Below, in pieces: positions 53,181 to 61,194 of a stretch of DNA of 64,000 bases. The stretch lies in the NCBI RefSeq assembly GCF_022513585.1, contig NZ_JAKWBF010000019.1, positions 1-64,000 on the forward strand, read 5' to 3'. The DNA is from Gordonia gummivorans (GTDB taxonomy: Bacteria; Actinomycetota; Actinomycetes; Mycobacteriales; Mycobacteriaceae). The notes below the pieces were generated by a model, which had not been told where the DNA came from, did no database searches, and saw only the letters and a program-made list of their open reading frames with translations. The translations under genes and the position numbers were made by a program. Numbering within the stretch: the stretch's first letter is position 1; every line of letters begins with the position of its first letter.

Positions 53181-54898
53181 CCGGCGTCGTCGAAACCACC
53201 ACGCACGACGCGCCACCGCCGGACGCGCCGAAACCCGCTGCGTCCCGACCACACTGGATCAAGCGCCGCGTGCTGTGGCCGCTGCGCAACCTGTGGCGGT
53301 CGCTGACGTCGATGCGCACCGCTCTGGTGCTGCTGTTCCTGTTGGCGCTCGCGGCCATTCCCGGTGCGCTGCTGCCACAACGGGATCTCAACGAGCAGAA
53401 GACGGTGCAGTACATCGCCGATCACGGAACGCTCGGCGAGCTGATGGACCGCGTGCAGCTGTTCGAGGTCTTCTCCAGCACCTGGTTCACCGCGATCTAT
53501 GTGCTGCTGTTCGTGTCGCTGGTGGGCTGCCTGACACCGCGCATGGTCGAACACTTCCACAACCTGCGCGCCAAACCGGTTGCCGCGCCGCGGAATCTGT
53601 CGCGGCTGCCGCGGCACGTCGAACACACCGTGGACGGCGACCCCGAGGAGATCGCGGCCCGGATCAACAGCAGGCTGCGCGGCTGGCGACGCACCGTGGT
53701 GGTGCGCGAACCGAGTGAGCGCTATCCCGACGGCGTGGTCGAGGTGTCGGCGGAGAAGGGCTACCTCCGCGAATTCGGCAACCTGGTCTTCCATTTCGCG
53801 TTGCTGGCCTTGCTGGTCGCGATCGCCGTCGGCAAGGTCTACGGCTACGAGGGCACCCGCACACTCGTCGCCGACGGTGAGCAGGCGCTGTGCAACAACT
53901 CGACCGCCGTCTACGACTCGTTCCGCGCCGGCAGCCTCGTCGACGGAACCGACCTGACACCCTTCTGTTTCCGCATCGACAAGTTCTCCGCGACCTTCCT
54001 GCCCAGCGGTCAGCCCGACATGTACGACGCCACGATGCGCTACACCGAAGGGCCGCACCCCGGTCCGCCGTCGACCTGGCAGACCAAGTCGGTGCGCGTC
54101 AACGAGCCGCTGCGCGTCGCCGGTGACCGCGTGTACGTGCTCGGCAACGGATTCGCCCCGACCTTCACGGTCACCTTCCCCAACGGGAAGACCCGCACCC
54201 AGACCGTGCCGTTCATCCCCGACGATCTGACGACCATGATGTCGTCGGGTGCCGTCCGCTTCGACACCCCCGCCGGCATGTACCCCGACGAGGATGTGCG
54301 CCGCAAGAACCAGATCGCCATCGAGGGTCTGTTCGCGCCGACCGCCACCTTCCACGGCACGCTGCTGCTCTCGGCGTCGCCCGTCCCCGACGACCCGTAC
54401 GTCGCCATCCGCATCTACAAGGGCGACACCGGCCTGGACACCGGCCGCCCGCAGAACGCGTACGCACTCGACCAGAAACTCATCGACCAGGGACGCCTCG
54501 TCCGGCAGTCGCAGGTGAACCTCGCGTCCGGACAGAGCACCACGCTCGCCGACGGCACCGTCGTCCGCTTCGACGGCTACCAGCGGTGGGTGTCGGTGCA
54601 GGTGTCGCACGACCCGGCGCAGAACTGGGTGCTGGTCAGCGCAATCGTCATGCTCGGCGGGCTGTTGGTGTCGTTGCTGATTCGTCGTCGGCGCATCTGG
54701 GCGCGACTCGTGCCGGTCGCCGCAGACACTCCCGACGGACAGAGCGGCCGAGCACGACGTACTGTAGTAGAAATTGCCGGCCTGGCCCGCACGGATCAGG
54801 CCGGTTGGGGCGAGGGCTTCGACGAGCAGGCGTCGGCCCTGGTCACCGATGATCCGGAGAGCGCGCGCACGTCCCGACGCTCCCGGGGTCGGTTGTAG
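53177..54898 (+). CDS. resB: ResB cytochrome c biogenesis protein
   Basis: The 573-residue protein has the ResB layout: three hydrophobic segments near residues 46-65, 105-125 and 195-215, a large extracytoplasmic domain, and a last hydrophobic segment near 487-507. RNLWRSLTSMRTALVLLFLLALAA and LPQRDLNEQKTVQYI are characteristic. With CcsB it delivers haem to apocytochrome c in System II. ATGA links it to ccdA. Confidence 0.92.
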   Translation: MTGVVETTTHDAPPPDAPKPAASRPHWIKRRVLWPLRNLWRSLTSMRTALVLLFLLALAAIPGALLPQRDLNEQKTVQYIADHGTLGELMDRVQLFEVFSSTWFTAIYVLLFVSLVGCLTPRMVEHFHNLRAKPVAAPRNLSRLPRHVEHTVDGDPEEIAARINSRLRGWRRTVVVREPSERYPDGVVEVSAEKGYLREFGNLVFHFALLALLVAIAVGKVYGYEGTRTLVADGEQALCNNSTAVYDSFRAGSLVDGTDLTPFCFRIDKFSATFLPSGQPDMYDATMRYTEGPHPGPPSTWQTKSVRVNEPLRVAGDRVYVLGNGFAPTFTVTFPNGKTRTQTVPFIPDDLTTMMSSGAVRFDTPAGMYPDEDVRRKNQIAIEGLFAPTATFHGTLLLSASPVPDDPYVAIRIYKGDTGLDTGRPQNAYALDQKLIDQGRLVRQSQVNLASGQSTTLADGTVVRFDGYQRWVSVQVSHDPAQNWVLVSAIVMLGGLLVSLLIRRRRIWARLVPVAADTPDGQSGRARRTVVEIAGLARTDQAGWGEGFDEQASALVTDDPESARTSRRSRGRL

Positions 54899-54921
54899 GC
54901 GAGCGGGAGAGGACGGCACTT

Positions 54922-55980
54922 GTGAGCAGTGCAGTTGAGCACATGGCGGCCACCGTCAACGGCGTACCGGTCGACGAGACGATGGCACGCTACTCCGACC
55001 TCCTCTTCGGTACCGCCATCACGATCTACGTGCTGGCCATGGCGATGTTCCTGGTGTCGTTGGCCGCGGTGCGCAGCCGCAAGCTGGCCGACAAGTCGCT
55101 GGTGGGCGCGGGTGTCGGCACCACGGAGACCGGCGCGCGCACCCCCGGCAAGCTCGAGCAGGCACCGCGTCGCAGCTTCGGCGACAAGCTCGGCAACATG
55201 GCCTACCCGGTCGTCATCGTCGGGCTGCTCGCCCACATCGGTTCGATCGTCTGCCGCGGCATGGCCACCGACCGTGCGCCGTGGGGCAACATGTACGAGT
55301 TCATCTCGCTGACCTGCGCGGCCTGCGTCGTCGCCGGACTCGTGGTGCTGCGCAAACCCGAGCATCGCCCGCTGATCTCGTTCGTCCTGCTGCCGGTCAC
55401 GCTGCTGATGTTCATCGGCGGCCGCTACCTCTACACCGACGCCGCACCCGTGGTCCCCGCGCTGAAGTCGTACTGGCTGGCCATCCACGTGTCGATCATC
55501 TCGATCTCGTCGGGCGTCCTGCTCGTCTCGGGCGTCGCCAGCGTGCTGTACCTGATCAAGATGCGCTGGGGCACACAGACCGCCGACGAGGCATACGACT
55601 CGCTGGTCGACGGCACCGGGATGAAAGGCTTCGGGGGAGCGGTTCGACGCGTCGTCGCGCACATCCCCAACGCCGATACCCTCGACCGCCTCGCCTACAA
55701 ATGCGTCGTCTTCGGCTTCCCGCTGTTCGGTCTGGGCGTCATCTGCGGTGCCATCTGGGCCGAGTCCGCGTGGGGCCGTTTCTGGGGCTGGGACCCCAAG
55801 GAGACCGTCTCGTTCATCGCGTGGGTCATCTACGCGGCCTACCTGCACGCCCGCGCGACCGCCGGCTGGCGCAACACCGCCGCCGCCTGGATCAACGTCG
55901 CCGGCTTCGTCGCGCTGCTGTTCAACCTGTTCATCATCAACCTGGTCGTCTCGGGCCTGCACTCCTACCAGGGCCTCTGA
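54922..55980 (+). CDS. ccsB: CcsA/ResC-type cytochrome c synthase subunit
   Basis: The 352-residue membrane protein starts at GTG 54922, 23 bases after resB. It carries the tryptophan-rich haem-handling motif WGRFWGWDPKETVSFIAW (near 286-303) and conserved histidines in LLAHIGSIVCRGMATDRAPWGNMYEF and AYLHARATAGW. With ResB it forms the haem-transport and ligation complex. This completes a full System II set (TlpA-like, CcdA, ResB, CcsB) in one operon. Confidence 0.93.
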   Translation: MSSAVEHMAATVNGVPVDETMARYSDLLFGTAITIYVLAMAMFLVSLAAVRSRKLADKSLVGAGVGTTETGARTPGKLEQAPRRSFGDKLGNMAYPVVIVGLLAHIGSIVCRGMATDRAPWGNMYEFISLTCAACVVAGLVVLRKPEHRPLISFVLLPVTLLMFIGGRYLYTDAAPVVPALKSYWLAIHVSIISISSGVLLVSGVASVLYLIKMRWGTQTADEAYDSLVDGTGMKGFGGAVRRVVAHIPNADTLDRLAYKCVVFGFPLFGLGVICGAIWAESAWGRFWGWDPKETVSFIAWVIYAAYLHARATAGWRNTAAAWINVAGFVALLFNLFIINLVVSGLHSYQGL

Positions 55981-56014
55981 TCGGTCGCCACTTTGCTGGC
56001 TGGGGCGGCCTTTT

Positions 56015-56168
56015 CTGCTGGTTGAGTAGCGGCGAGCGAGCGCAGCGAGTCCGACGCGTATCGAAACCTCGTGAGTCAAGCGTATCGGTGACCACGGATT
56101 GCGGACATCTTCGCCTCACCGGGTTTCGATACGGCTCGCCCTATGGGGCTCGCCTACTCAACCAGCAG
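56015..56168. repeat. Inverted CTGGTTGAGTAG element between convergent ccsB and the XRE gene
   Basis: CTGCTGGTTGAGTAG (56015-56029) pairs perfectly with CTACTCAACCAGCAG (56154-56168), and inner arms TATCGAAACC (56059-56068) and GGTTTCGATA (56122-56131) also pair. From memory this sequence type is widespread in Gordonia and related genomes. It likely forms a long bidirectional hairpin terminator. Confidence 0.75.
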
Positions 56169-56176
56169 GAGGGGAC

Positions 56177-56653
56177 TCAGCCAGCAGCTGACGACCCACC
56201 CGAATCCCGGTTCTCCACCACCTGCGCCCTGACCATCTTCAGCAGGTCGATCATGACGTCGATGGTGTCCGGGCACAGCGAGTTGAGATCGATCCCCGAC
56301 AGATGCGTGCCGGTGACGGCGAGCATCTCGACGTAGTCCTGCTGTTGCCGGACGCGGTCGAGGTCTTCGTCGGGGTTGGCAAGAAAGTAGGTGACGCTGA
56401 CCTCGAACGCCCGCGCGATGGCCTCGACCGTCCGGAACGACGGCGTGCGGGCCTTACCTGTGCGGAGCTGCGAGATGTAGGCGTCGGAGAGCGAGTAGCC
56501 GAGGGCGTTGGCCTTCTCGGCGATCTTCTTGCCTGTGTAGCGCACGCCGTTCTCATCACGGCTGTGCTCGAAGAGATGTGCCAGCTTCTCGGCGAAGCTG
56601 AGGTCGTCGTCGGACGCGGTTGCACCTGCCCGTCCCGGGTTCACCCTCGTCAC
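56177..56653 (-). CDS. EspR-like XRE family transcriptional regulator
   Basis: GTG 56653 gives 158 residues; the frame is open 20 codons further. An N-terminal helix-turn-helix (SFAEKLAHLFEHS, KKIAEKANALGYSLSDAYISQLRTGKARTPSFRTVEAIARAFEVSVTYFL, about 17-85) is followed by a C-terminal helical dimer region. The architecture and the YISQLRTG helix resemble mycobacterial EspR, a nucleoid-associated regulator. The targets here cannot be predicted. Confidence 0.78.
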   Translation of the reverse strand: MTRVNPGRAGATASDDDLSFAEKLAHLFEHSRDENGVRYTGKKIAEKANALGYSLSDAYISQLRTGKARTPSFRTVEAIARAFEVSVTYFLANPDEDLDRVRQQQDYVEMLAVTGTHLSGIDLNSLCPDTIDVMIDLLKMVRAQVVENRDSGGSSAAG

Positions 56654-56783
56654 CCCCTCGCGTGTCGGAAAATCAACCCTACCCCGAGGTATGGCGGTTG
56701 CACGCGATGACATTGCGGGAGGGTGTCGCAGGTGCGGAGTGGGTCAGATGATCAGCTGCCGGGGAGATGAGCTATCGAGGCGA

Positions 56784-56993
56784 TCAGCTGTCATCACCGT
56801 CGGATCCGTTGGTGCCGCGGGTCTTGTTGTCGAGGTCGCGAAGGAAGTCTTGATCGTCGTCGGGGCCCAGCGGACCCCGCGTCGTCTTGGGGCCCGACGA
56901 GACGCCGCCGGTGCCCTCGCTTTGCGGGCCAAAGGCACGCCACAACAGGAAACCGATGGCGATGACACCGATCAGGGCGAACAGATAAGTCAT
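56784..56993 (-). CDS. Small single-pass membrane protein (69 residues)
   Basis: GGGAGG lies 7 bases before the ATG. One membrane helix (LFALIGVIAIGFLLWRAFG, residues 4-22) is followed by an acidic, Gly/Asp-rich tail with GPLGPDDDQDFLRDLDNKTRG. Similar small proteins occur near this locus in mycobacteria. Function is unknown; the tail suggests binding to a partner. Confidence 0.7.
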   Translation of the reverse strand: MTYLFALIGVIAIGFLLWRAFGPQSEGTGGVSSGPKTTRGPLGPDDDQDFLRDLDNKTRGTNGSDGDDS

Positions 56994-57050
56994 GGCAACC
57001 TCCCGTAACCCAGAGTACGTGAGGGTGTCTCGTAACGCGCCAACTGTCGT

Positions 57051-57275
57051 TCAGTGAGTGCGGCGATTCAGCAGCGCGACGACGTCCTCTTCACGGAAGC
57101 GACGGTGGCCACCGGGGGTGCGGATGGAGCCGAGGATGCCCGAGGTCGCCCAGCGCGCCACGGTCTTGGGGTTGACGTTGAACATCGCTGCGACCTGGCC
57201 CGGGGTCAGCGTGTGCTGGCTGGCCATGCCCGGAGTGATGAACGCTGCGGCGGGTGCCGGATTGATGGTGGTCAC
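57051..57275 (-). CDS. BldC-like MerR-type DNA-binding protein
   Basis: The 74-residue protein starts with GTG, preceded by AGAGGGGA. The core LTPGQVAAMFNVNPKTVARWATSGILGSIRTPGGHRRFREEDVVALL is the BldC family winged helix, with the RTPGGHRRF wing. BldC controls development in Streptomyces; in non-sporulating relatives its role is unclear. It is a second small HTH besides 22701. Confidence 0.88.
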   Translation of the reverse strand: MTTINPAPAAAFITPGMASQHTLTPGQVAAMFNVNPKTVARWATSGILGSIRTPGGHRRFREEDVVALLNRRTH

Positions 57276-57447
57276 GGATGTTCCCCTCTGTCAGCCGCAC
57301 CCGAGTCCTCGGGCGCGATGGTTCATGAATACACGCAAATCGCCCAGGTACTCGAACCGTCAGCAGAAGGTAAAGAACCGGCAAAGAAGCCTGTGACCTG
57401 CGGACGCGCGGACCGTGGTCCGGAACGCGCCCAGTAGTCTGGTCGTC

Positions 57448-57777
57448 GTGAGTGCTGCCGAAGACAAGACCGACACCCCCTCCTCGGGCGAGCGTGCCAC
57501 CGCCGGGTCGCTGGCCCTCGCGCTGGCCGCCTACACCCTGGCCCGACTCGCGTTGGTCGTGGTGGTGGCGGTTGTGATCGTGCTGGGCGCCCGGCTTGTC
57601 GACGTCGATGTGCCGCTCTACGTGGCCGCCGTTTTCGGTGTCCTGATCGCCCTGCCCCTGGGCATGGCCTTGTTCAAGGGACTTCGGCTCAAGGTGAACC
57701 GTCAGATCGACGCCATCGACCGGGATCGCAAGAAGCGGCACGACGACCTGCAGTCGCGCCTGCGCGGCAGCAAGTGA
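57448..57777 (+). CDS. DUF4229 membrane protein (Rv0531-like)
   Basis: GTG 57448 gives 109 residues: a short acidic N-terminus, two hydrophobic segments (about 22-75, with LALAAYTLARLALVVVVAVVIVLG), then the basic tail KVNRQIDAIDRDRKKRHDDLQSRL. This is the DUF4229 pattern. It lies 6 bases before the cysteine desulfhydrase gene. Function is unknown. Confidence 0.72.
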   Translation: MSAAEDKTDTPSSGERATAGSLALALAAYTLARLALVVVVAVVIVLGARLVDVDVPLYVAAVFGVLIALPLGMALFKGLRLKVNRQIDAIDRDRKKRHDDLQSRLRGSK

Positions 57778-57783
57778 CGCCTC

Positions 57784-58905
57784 GTGCAGCCCACCCGTGA
57801 CATCGACCGTCGCGCCGACCGCTCCTGGGCCGACAACGCCGTCCGCCTCATCGAGGCCGACGCCCGACGCAGCGCCGACACCCACCTGCTGCGCGTCGAA
57901 CTGCCGGAGTGGTCGCGGTGGCGCGACGGTGACGCCGAGGTCGGCATCGACCTCTACCTCAAGGACGAGAGCACCCACCCCACCGGTTCGCTCAAGCACC
58001 GGTTGGCGCGCTCCCTGTTCCTGTACGCAATCTGCAACGGCTGGATCACCGAGGGCACCCCCGTCATCGAGGCGTCGTCGGGGTCGACGGCGGTCAGCGA
58101 GGCGTACTTCGCCAAGCTGATCGGCGTTCCGTTCATCGCCGTGATGACGGCCGGGACGTCGCCTGCCAAGACCGCGCTGATCGAACGTGAGGGCGGCCAG
58201 TGCCACTTCGTCCAGCGTGCCGGCGAGGTCTATGCGGAGGCGTTGCGCCTGGAGGCAGAACGCGGCGGGCACTTCATCGACCAGTTCACGATGGCCGAAC
58301 GCGCCACCGACTGGCGTGGCAACAACAACATCGCCGAGTCGATCTTCGCCCAGATGGCCGACGAAGATCATCCGATCCCCACCTGGATCGTGGTGGGCGC
58401 CGGCACCGGCGGCACCTCGGCAACCCTGGGCCGCTACCTGCGCTACCGCAGGCATCCGACGTGGCTGTGCGTCGTCGACCCGGAGAACTCGGTGTTCTTG
58501 CCCGCCTTCGAATCCGGCGACGGAGCACTGACGTCGGACGCCGGGTCGCGCATCGAGGGCATCGGCCGTCCGCGGGTGGAACCCTCCTTCGTCTCCCAGG
58601 TCATCGACCGCATGATCGGTGTGCCCGACGAAGCCTCGATCGCCACCGCCCGCTGCGTCACCAACCGCCTCGGCCGACGCGTCGGCGGCTCCACCGGCAC
58701 CAACATGTGGGGCGCCTTCTCCCTGGTCGCCGAAATGGTCGCCCAACGACGCACCGGCAGCGTGGTCACCCTATTGTGCGATCCCGGAGATCGTTACAGC
58801 ACAACCTATTTCGACGACTCCTGGCTGGCCGCCCAAGGCTTCGACCTCGGACCCGCCACCGCCGTGCTCGACGAGTTCTTGGCCACGGGTCGCTGGAGTG
58901 GCTGA
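57784..58905 (+). CDS. PLP-dependent cysteine desulfhydrase-like protein (Cds1 type)
   Basis: The 373-residue protein belongs to the cysteine synthase fold. The PLP lysine lies in [21 protein letters not shown] (near 73), the phosphate loop is [15 protein letters not shown], and [12 protein letters not shown] is near the C-terminus. The Lys block matches M. tuberculosis Cds1 (Rv3684), which breaks cysteine into pyruvate, ammonia and H2S, better than CysK. It could alternatively be a cysteine synthase. It follows the DUF4229 gene by 6 bases. Confidence 0.8.
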   Translation: MQPTRDIDRRADRSWADNAVRLIEADARRSADTHLLRVELPEWSRWRDGDAEVGIDLYLKDESTHPTGSLKHRLARSLFLYAICNGWITEGTPVIEASSGSTAVSEAYFAKLIGVPFIAVMTAGTSPAKTALIEREGGQCHFVQRAGEVYAEALRLEAERGGHFIDQFTMAERATDWRGNNNIAESIFAQMADEDHPIPTWIVVGAGTGGTSATLGRYLRYRRHPTWLCVVDPENSVFLPAFESGDGALTSDAGSRIEGIGRPRVEPSFVSQVIDRMIGVPDEASIATARCVTNRLGRRVGGSTGTNMWGAFSLVAEMVAQRRTGSVVTLLCDPGDRYSTTYFDDSWLAAQGFDLGPATAVLDEFLATGRWSG

Positions 58906-58930
58906 ATCCAACGCTGCCTGAGTCCTACCG

Positions 58931-59022
58931 CTGCCTGAGGTGCGACGAGCGCTAGCGAGGAGCCTCGAAGGCCTGGTGAGACGACAATGTAACCCCACCA
59001 ATGTCTTCGAGGCTCGCACCTA
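58931..59022. repeat. CTGAGGTGCGAG-family repeats in inverted arrangement
   Basis: A full copy (58931-58971: GCCTGAGGTGCGACGAGCGC, then GAGCCTCGAAGG) is followed at 59004-59022 by the inverse CTTCGAGGCTCGCACCTAG. The two can pair around ~30 bases and lie between the convergent cysteine desulfhydrase and hydrolase genes. Confidence 0.75.
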
Positions 59023-59039
59023 GCCAGCGGAATGGGATC

Positions 59040-59846
59040 TCACCGCGACGCCCCTCCCACAAACGCGAGCGCATCATCGCCCTGGTAGCACGTCGGGTCT
59101 GCGTGATCCCCACGGCACTCGACGAGTTCGACGTCGGCCACCTTGCCGAACCTGATCGCGAAGGCGCGGGCGCCTGCGCCAGACGGGACGACGGTGTCGG
59201 TGGTGGAGTAGTAGAACCGGAACCGCTTGCCCGCGAACCGCTGTGGGTAGAAGGTGAGGGGATCGGCGCGATCGGGAACCGTACCGCCCCAGGCTGCCTC
59301 GATGAAATCCACCCCGCGCAGCGTCGGTGGGATTCCGGTGAGTGGCGAAATCCCGATGAGTCCGTTCACATTTCGATAGGCCGGCTCCGCCATCAGCCGC
59401 AAGGCGGCGACGGTGCCCATCGACTCCGACGCGAACTGTAGGCGTGTTGTGCCGTAGCGGGTTCGAGCTGCACCGATGAGTGCGCGGTACTCGCGCAGAG
59501 CTGCGTCGTTGCCGAAGGAGTTGCCGCCCGCATTGGCCGACACGATGACCCACCCATTGCGCATGAGCGGCTCCGCGAAGTGTCGCTGTCGTGGGTCGTG
59601 GTCGAATTCGGTTCCATCGGAATCCATTCCGTGGAACCAGACCAGGATTCCGGCCGGTTTGAGGTTCTCCTGGCGGTAGGCTCGCATGTTCGGGCCGAGC
59701 TCGTCGGAGACGATTCCGGAGGACTGCTCTGATTCGGGGGCAGGCTTGGTGCCCAGCACGCTGCATCCCGAAACCGCTGCGACCAAGAGGGCGACAAGAA
59801 TCGCATAGATGGCACCGACCTGCCTGGACGTAGTGGTCATGTGCAT
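59040..59846 (-). CDS. Exported alpha/beta hydrolase lipoprotein
   Basis: From ATG 59846 (ATG 59840 also possible) the protein has 268 residues. The signal ends with the lipobox AVSGC (cysteine near 27). An alpha/beta hydrolase core follows: WFHGMDSDG oxyanion loop, nucleophile in ASESMGT (variant of GxSxG), acid in YYSTTDTVV, histidine in CRGDHADP. It starts 4 bases past the stop of the upstream acyltransferase, so it is co-transcribed. It could deacylate or remodel the locus product. Confidence 0.72.
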   Translation of the reverse strand: MHMTTTSRQVGAIYAILVALLVAAVSGCSVLGTKPAPESEQSSGIVSDELGPNMRAYRQENLKPAGILVWFHGMDSDGTEFDHDPRQRHFAEPLMRNGWVIVSANAGGNSFGNDAALREYRALIGAARTRYGTTRLQFASESMGTVAALRLMAEPAYRNVNGLIGISPLTGIPPTLRGVDFIEAAWGGTVPDRADPLTFYPQRFAGKRFRFYYSTTDTVVPSGAGARAFAIRFGKVADVELVECRGDHADPTCYQGDDALAFVGGASR

Positions 59847-59850
59847 GTGA

Positions 59851-61194
59851 TCACCCACTTTCGGTGCCTTTCGCGTCCAGTATCGGCACGGCGTGCTCGG
59901 TGGCGAGGCGCAAGGCCGCGTCGACTGTGTCGATGGAGTGGTAGCGGGTGTCGAAGGACGCGGACAAGTCATATCGGTCTCGCATCATCGGCATCAGCAG
60001 CGCAATGCCGCGTGGGTCTGCCGGCTCGGTCAGTGCGCTGAACACGTGTGCGTCGAAACCTCCGATCCAGGCACCGTCGGGCATGTCGTCGAGCCCGAGT
60101 AGGTGGCTGAAGGACAACACTGTCGCGGATTGCGCTGTGGTCGGTTCGTCGATCTCCTGAGAGTGGGTGTTTCGCCGTCTCGTTGACATCCACTGGCCGA
60201 ACGAGATGGCGAGCATCGCCGCCAGCGGACGTCCCGAGGTGAGCGCAGCGGTCAGCTCATCCTGCAGCGACTTCGGCGAATATGATTCGGAAAAGGGAAG
60301 ATTCAATCCTACCGCCGCGTTTCCGAGGTAGTTGCGCATCGCGGGGTCGTATCGCCGGCCGTCGACCACCACATGGACATGCGGGGCCAGCTCAACCCCG
60401 ACCTCTCGCATCGCACGGGTCAAGACGGTCATCATGAGCACCGCCACCGAGACGCCGGGCGTGTTCGAGTCGCGCCATTGGCGCAGGGCAGTGAGGTCGG
60501 CCGGTCGCAGCCGTGCCGATCGCGTGCACCGGGTCGACGCCTGAGGTGAGGCCGGCGGCCTCTCGTCTTCGGCCTTGGGTGAGCGAGCATCCGGGGTCGA
60601 CGGCGCGCGTCGCTTACTGAAGGTTGCGCGTGCGAGTGCGAGGAGAAGTCGCGGGTCGGACCGGATATGACGCGCGAGCGACCGCGCCATATGTGGTGTG
60701 ACCTCGGGCGCCCCCGCCCACGCCGGTGTCGAATCCGGTTGGTATCGCGTCAAGTACAGCCACAGCTGGACAACCATCACACCGTCGAACACACCGTGCG
60801 GGATGTCGGTGATCAGATAGTCGTCGGCGATGTAGATCCGCAAACCGACGGGTGTCGGCTCAGACGAGTGCAAGAGCGCGAGCTTCTCCTGGATGGTCAA
60901 GCCCACGGTGTCGGGAAATGCGGTGTGCCAGTCAAGCACCGCATGGAGGAGATGGTTGGGGTCGTACTGCCATGTCCGGCTGCCTGGAACCCGGATGATC
61001 CCGAGCCGGTTCCCGGCCGAAATCCATCCCAGCCGAAGCAGATCGGCGGTCAGGCCACTGACTGTGGGGACCCGCACCGGACCCATCGCCACGATCACTC
61101 GAGAATCGCCGCGGGCGAGGTCGAGTCGGGTGGGTTTGACCGACCGCACGGCGCCTGCCCCCGCGGTTGACAGGCGTTGTGGTGCAAGCGTCAT
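59851..61194 (-). CDS. HxxxDG acyltransferase/condensation-domain protein
   Basis: The 447-residue protein has the catalytic motif HGVFDG (ITDIPHGVFDGVMV, about 130-143) of the BAHD/PapA/condensation superfamily and the later block VVDGRRYDPAMRNYLGN (near 285) corresponding to the structural DFGWG region. PapA-type members transfer acyl chains to glycolipids such as trehalose. No thiolation partner is adjacent, so a free acyl-CoA or ACP donor is likely. It overlaps the GT2 gene (ATGA) and precedes a lipoprotein hydrolase. Confidence 0.72.
   Translation of the reverse strand: MTLAPQRLSTAGAGAVRSVKPTRLDLARGDSRVIVAMGPVRVPTVSGLTADLLRLGWISAGNRLGIIRVPGSRTWQYDPNHLLHAVLDWHTAFPDTVGLTIQEKLALLHSSEPTPVGLRIYIADDYLITDIPHGVFDGVMVVQLWLYLTRYQPDSTPAWAGAPEVTPHMARSLARHIRSDPRLLLALARATFSKRRAPSTPDARSPKAEDERPPASPQASTRCTRSARLRPADLTALRQWRDSNTPGVSVAVLMMTVLTRAMREVGVELAPHVHVVVDGRRYDPAMRNYLGNAAVGLNLPFSESYSPKSLQDELTAALTSGRPLAAMLAISFGQWMSTRRRNTHSQEIDEPTTAQSATVLSFSHLLGLDDMPDGAWIGGFDAHVFSALTEPADPRGIALLMPMMRDRYDLSASFDTRYHSIDTVDAALRLATEHAVPILDAKGTESG

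Noticed and set aside
53123..54919. 598-codon minus-strand frame opposite resB
   Set aside because: resB and its ATGA-coupled neighbours on the plus strand fully explain the region.
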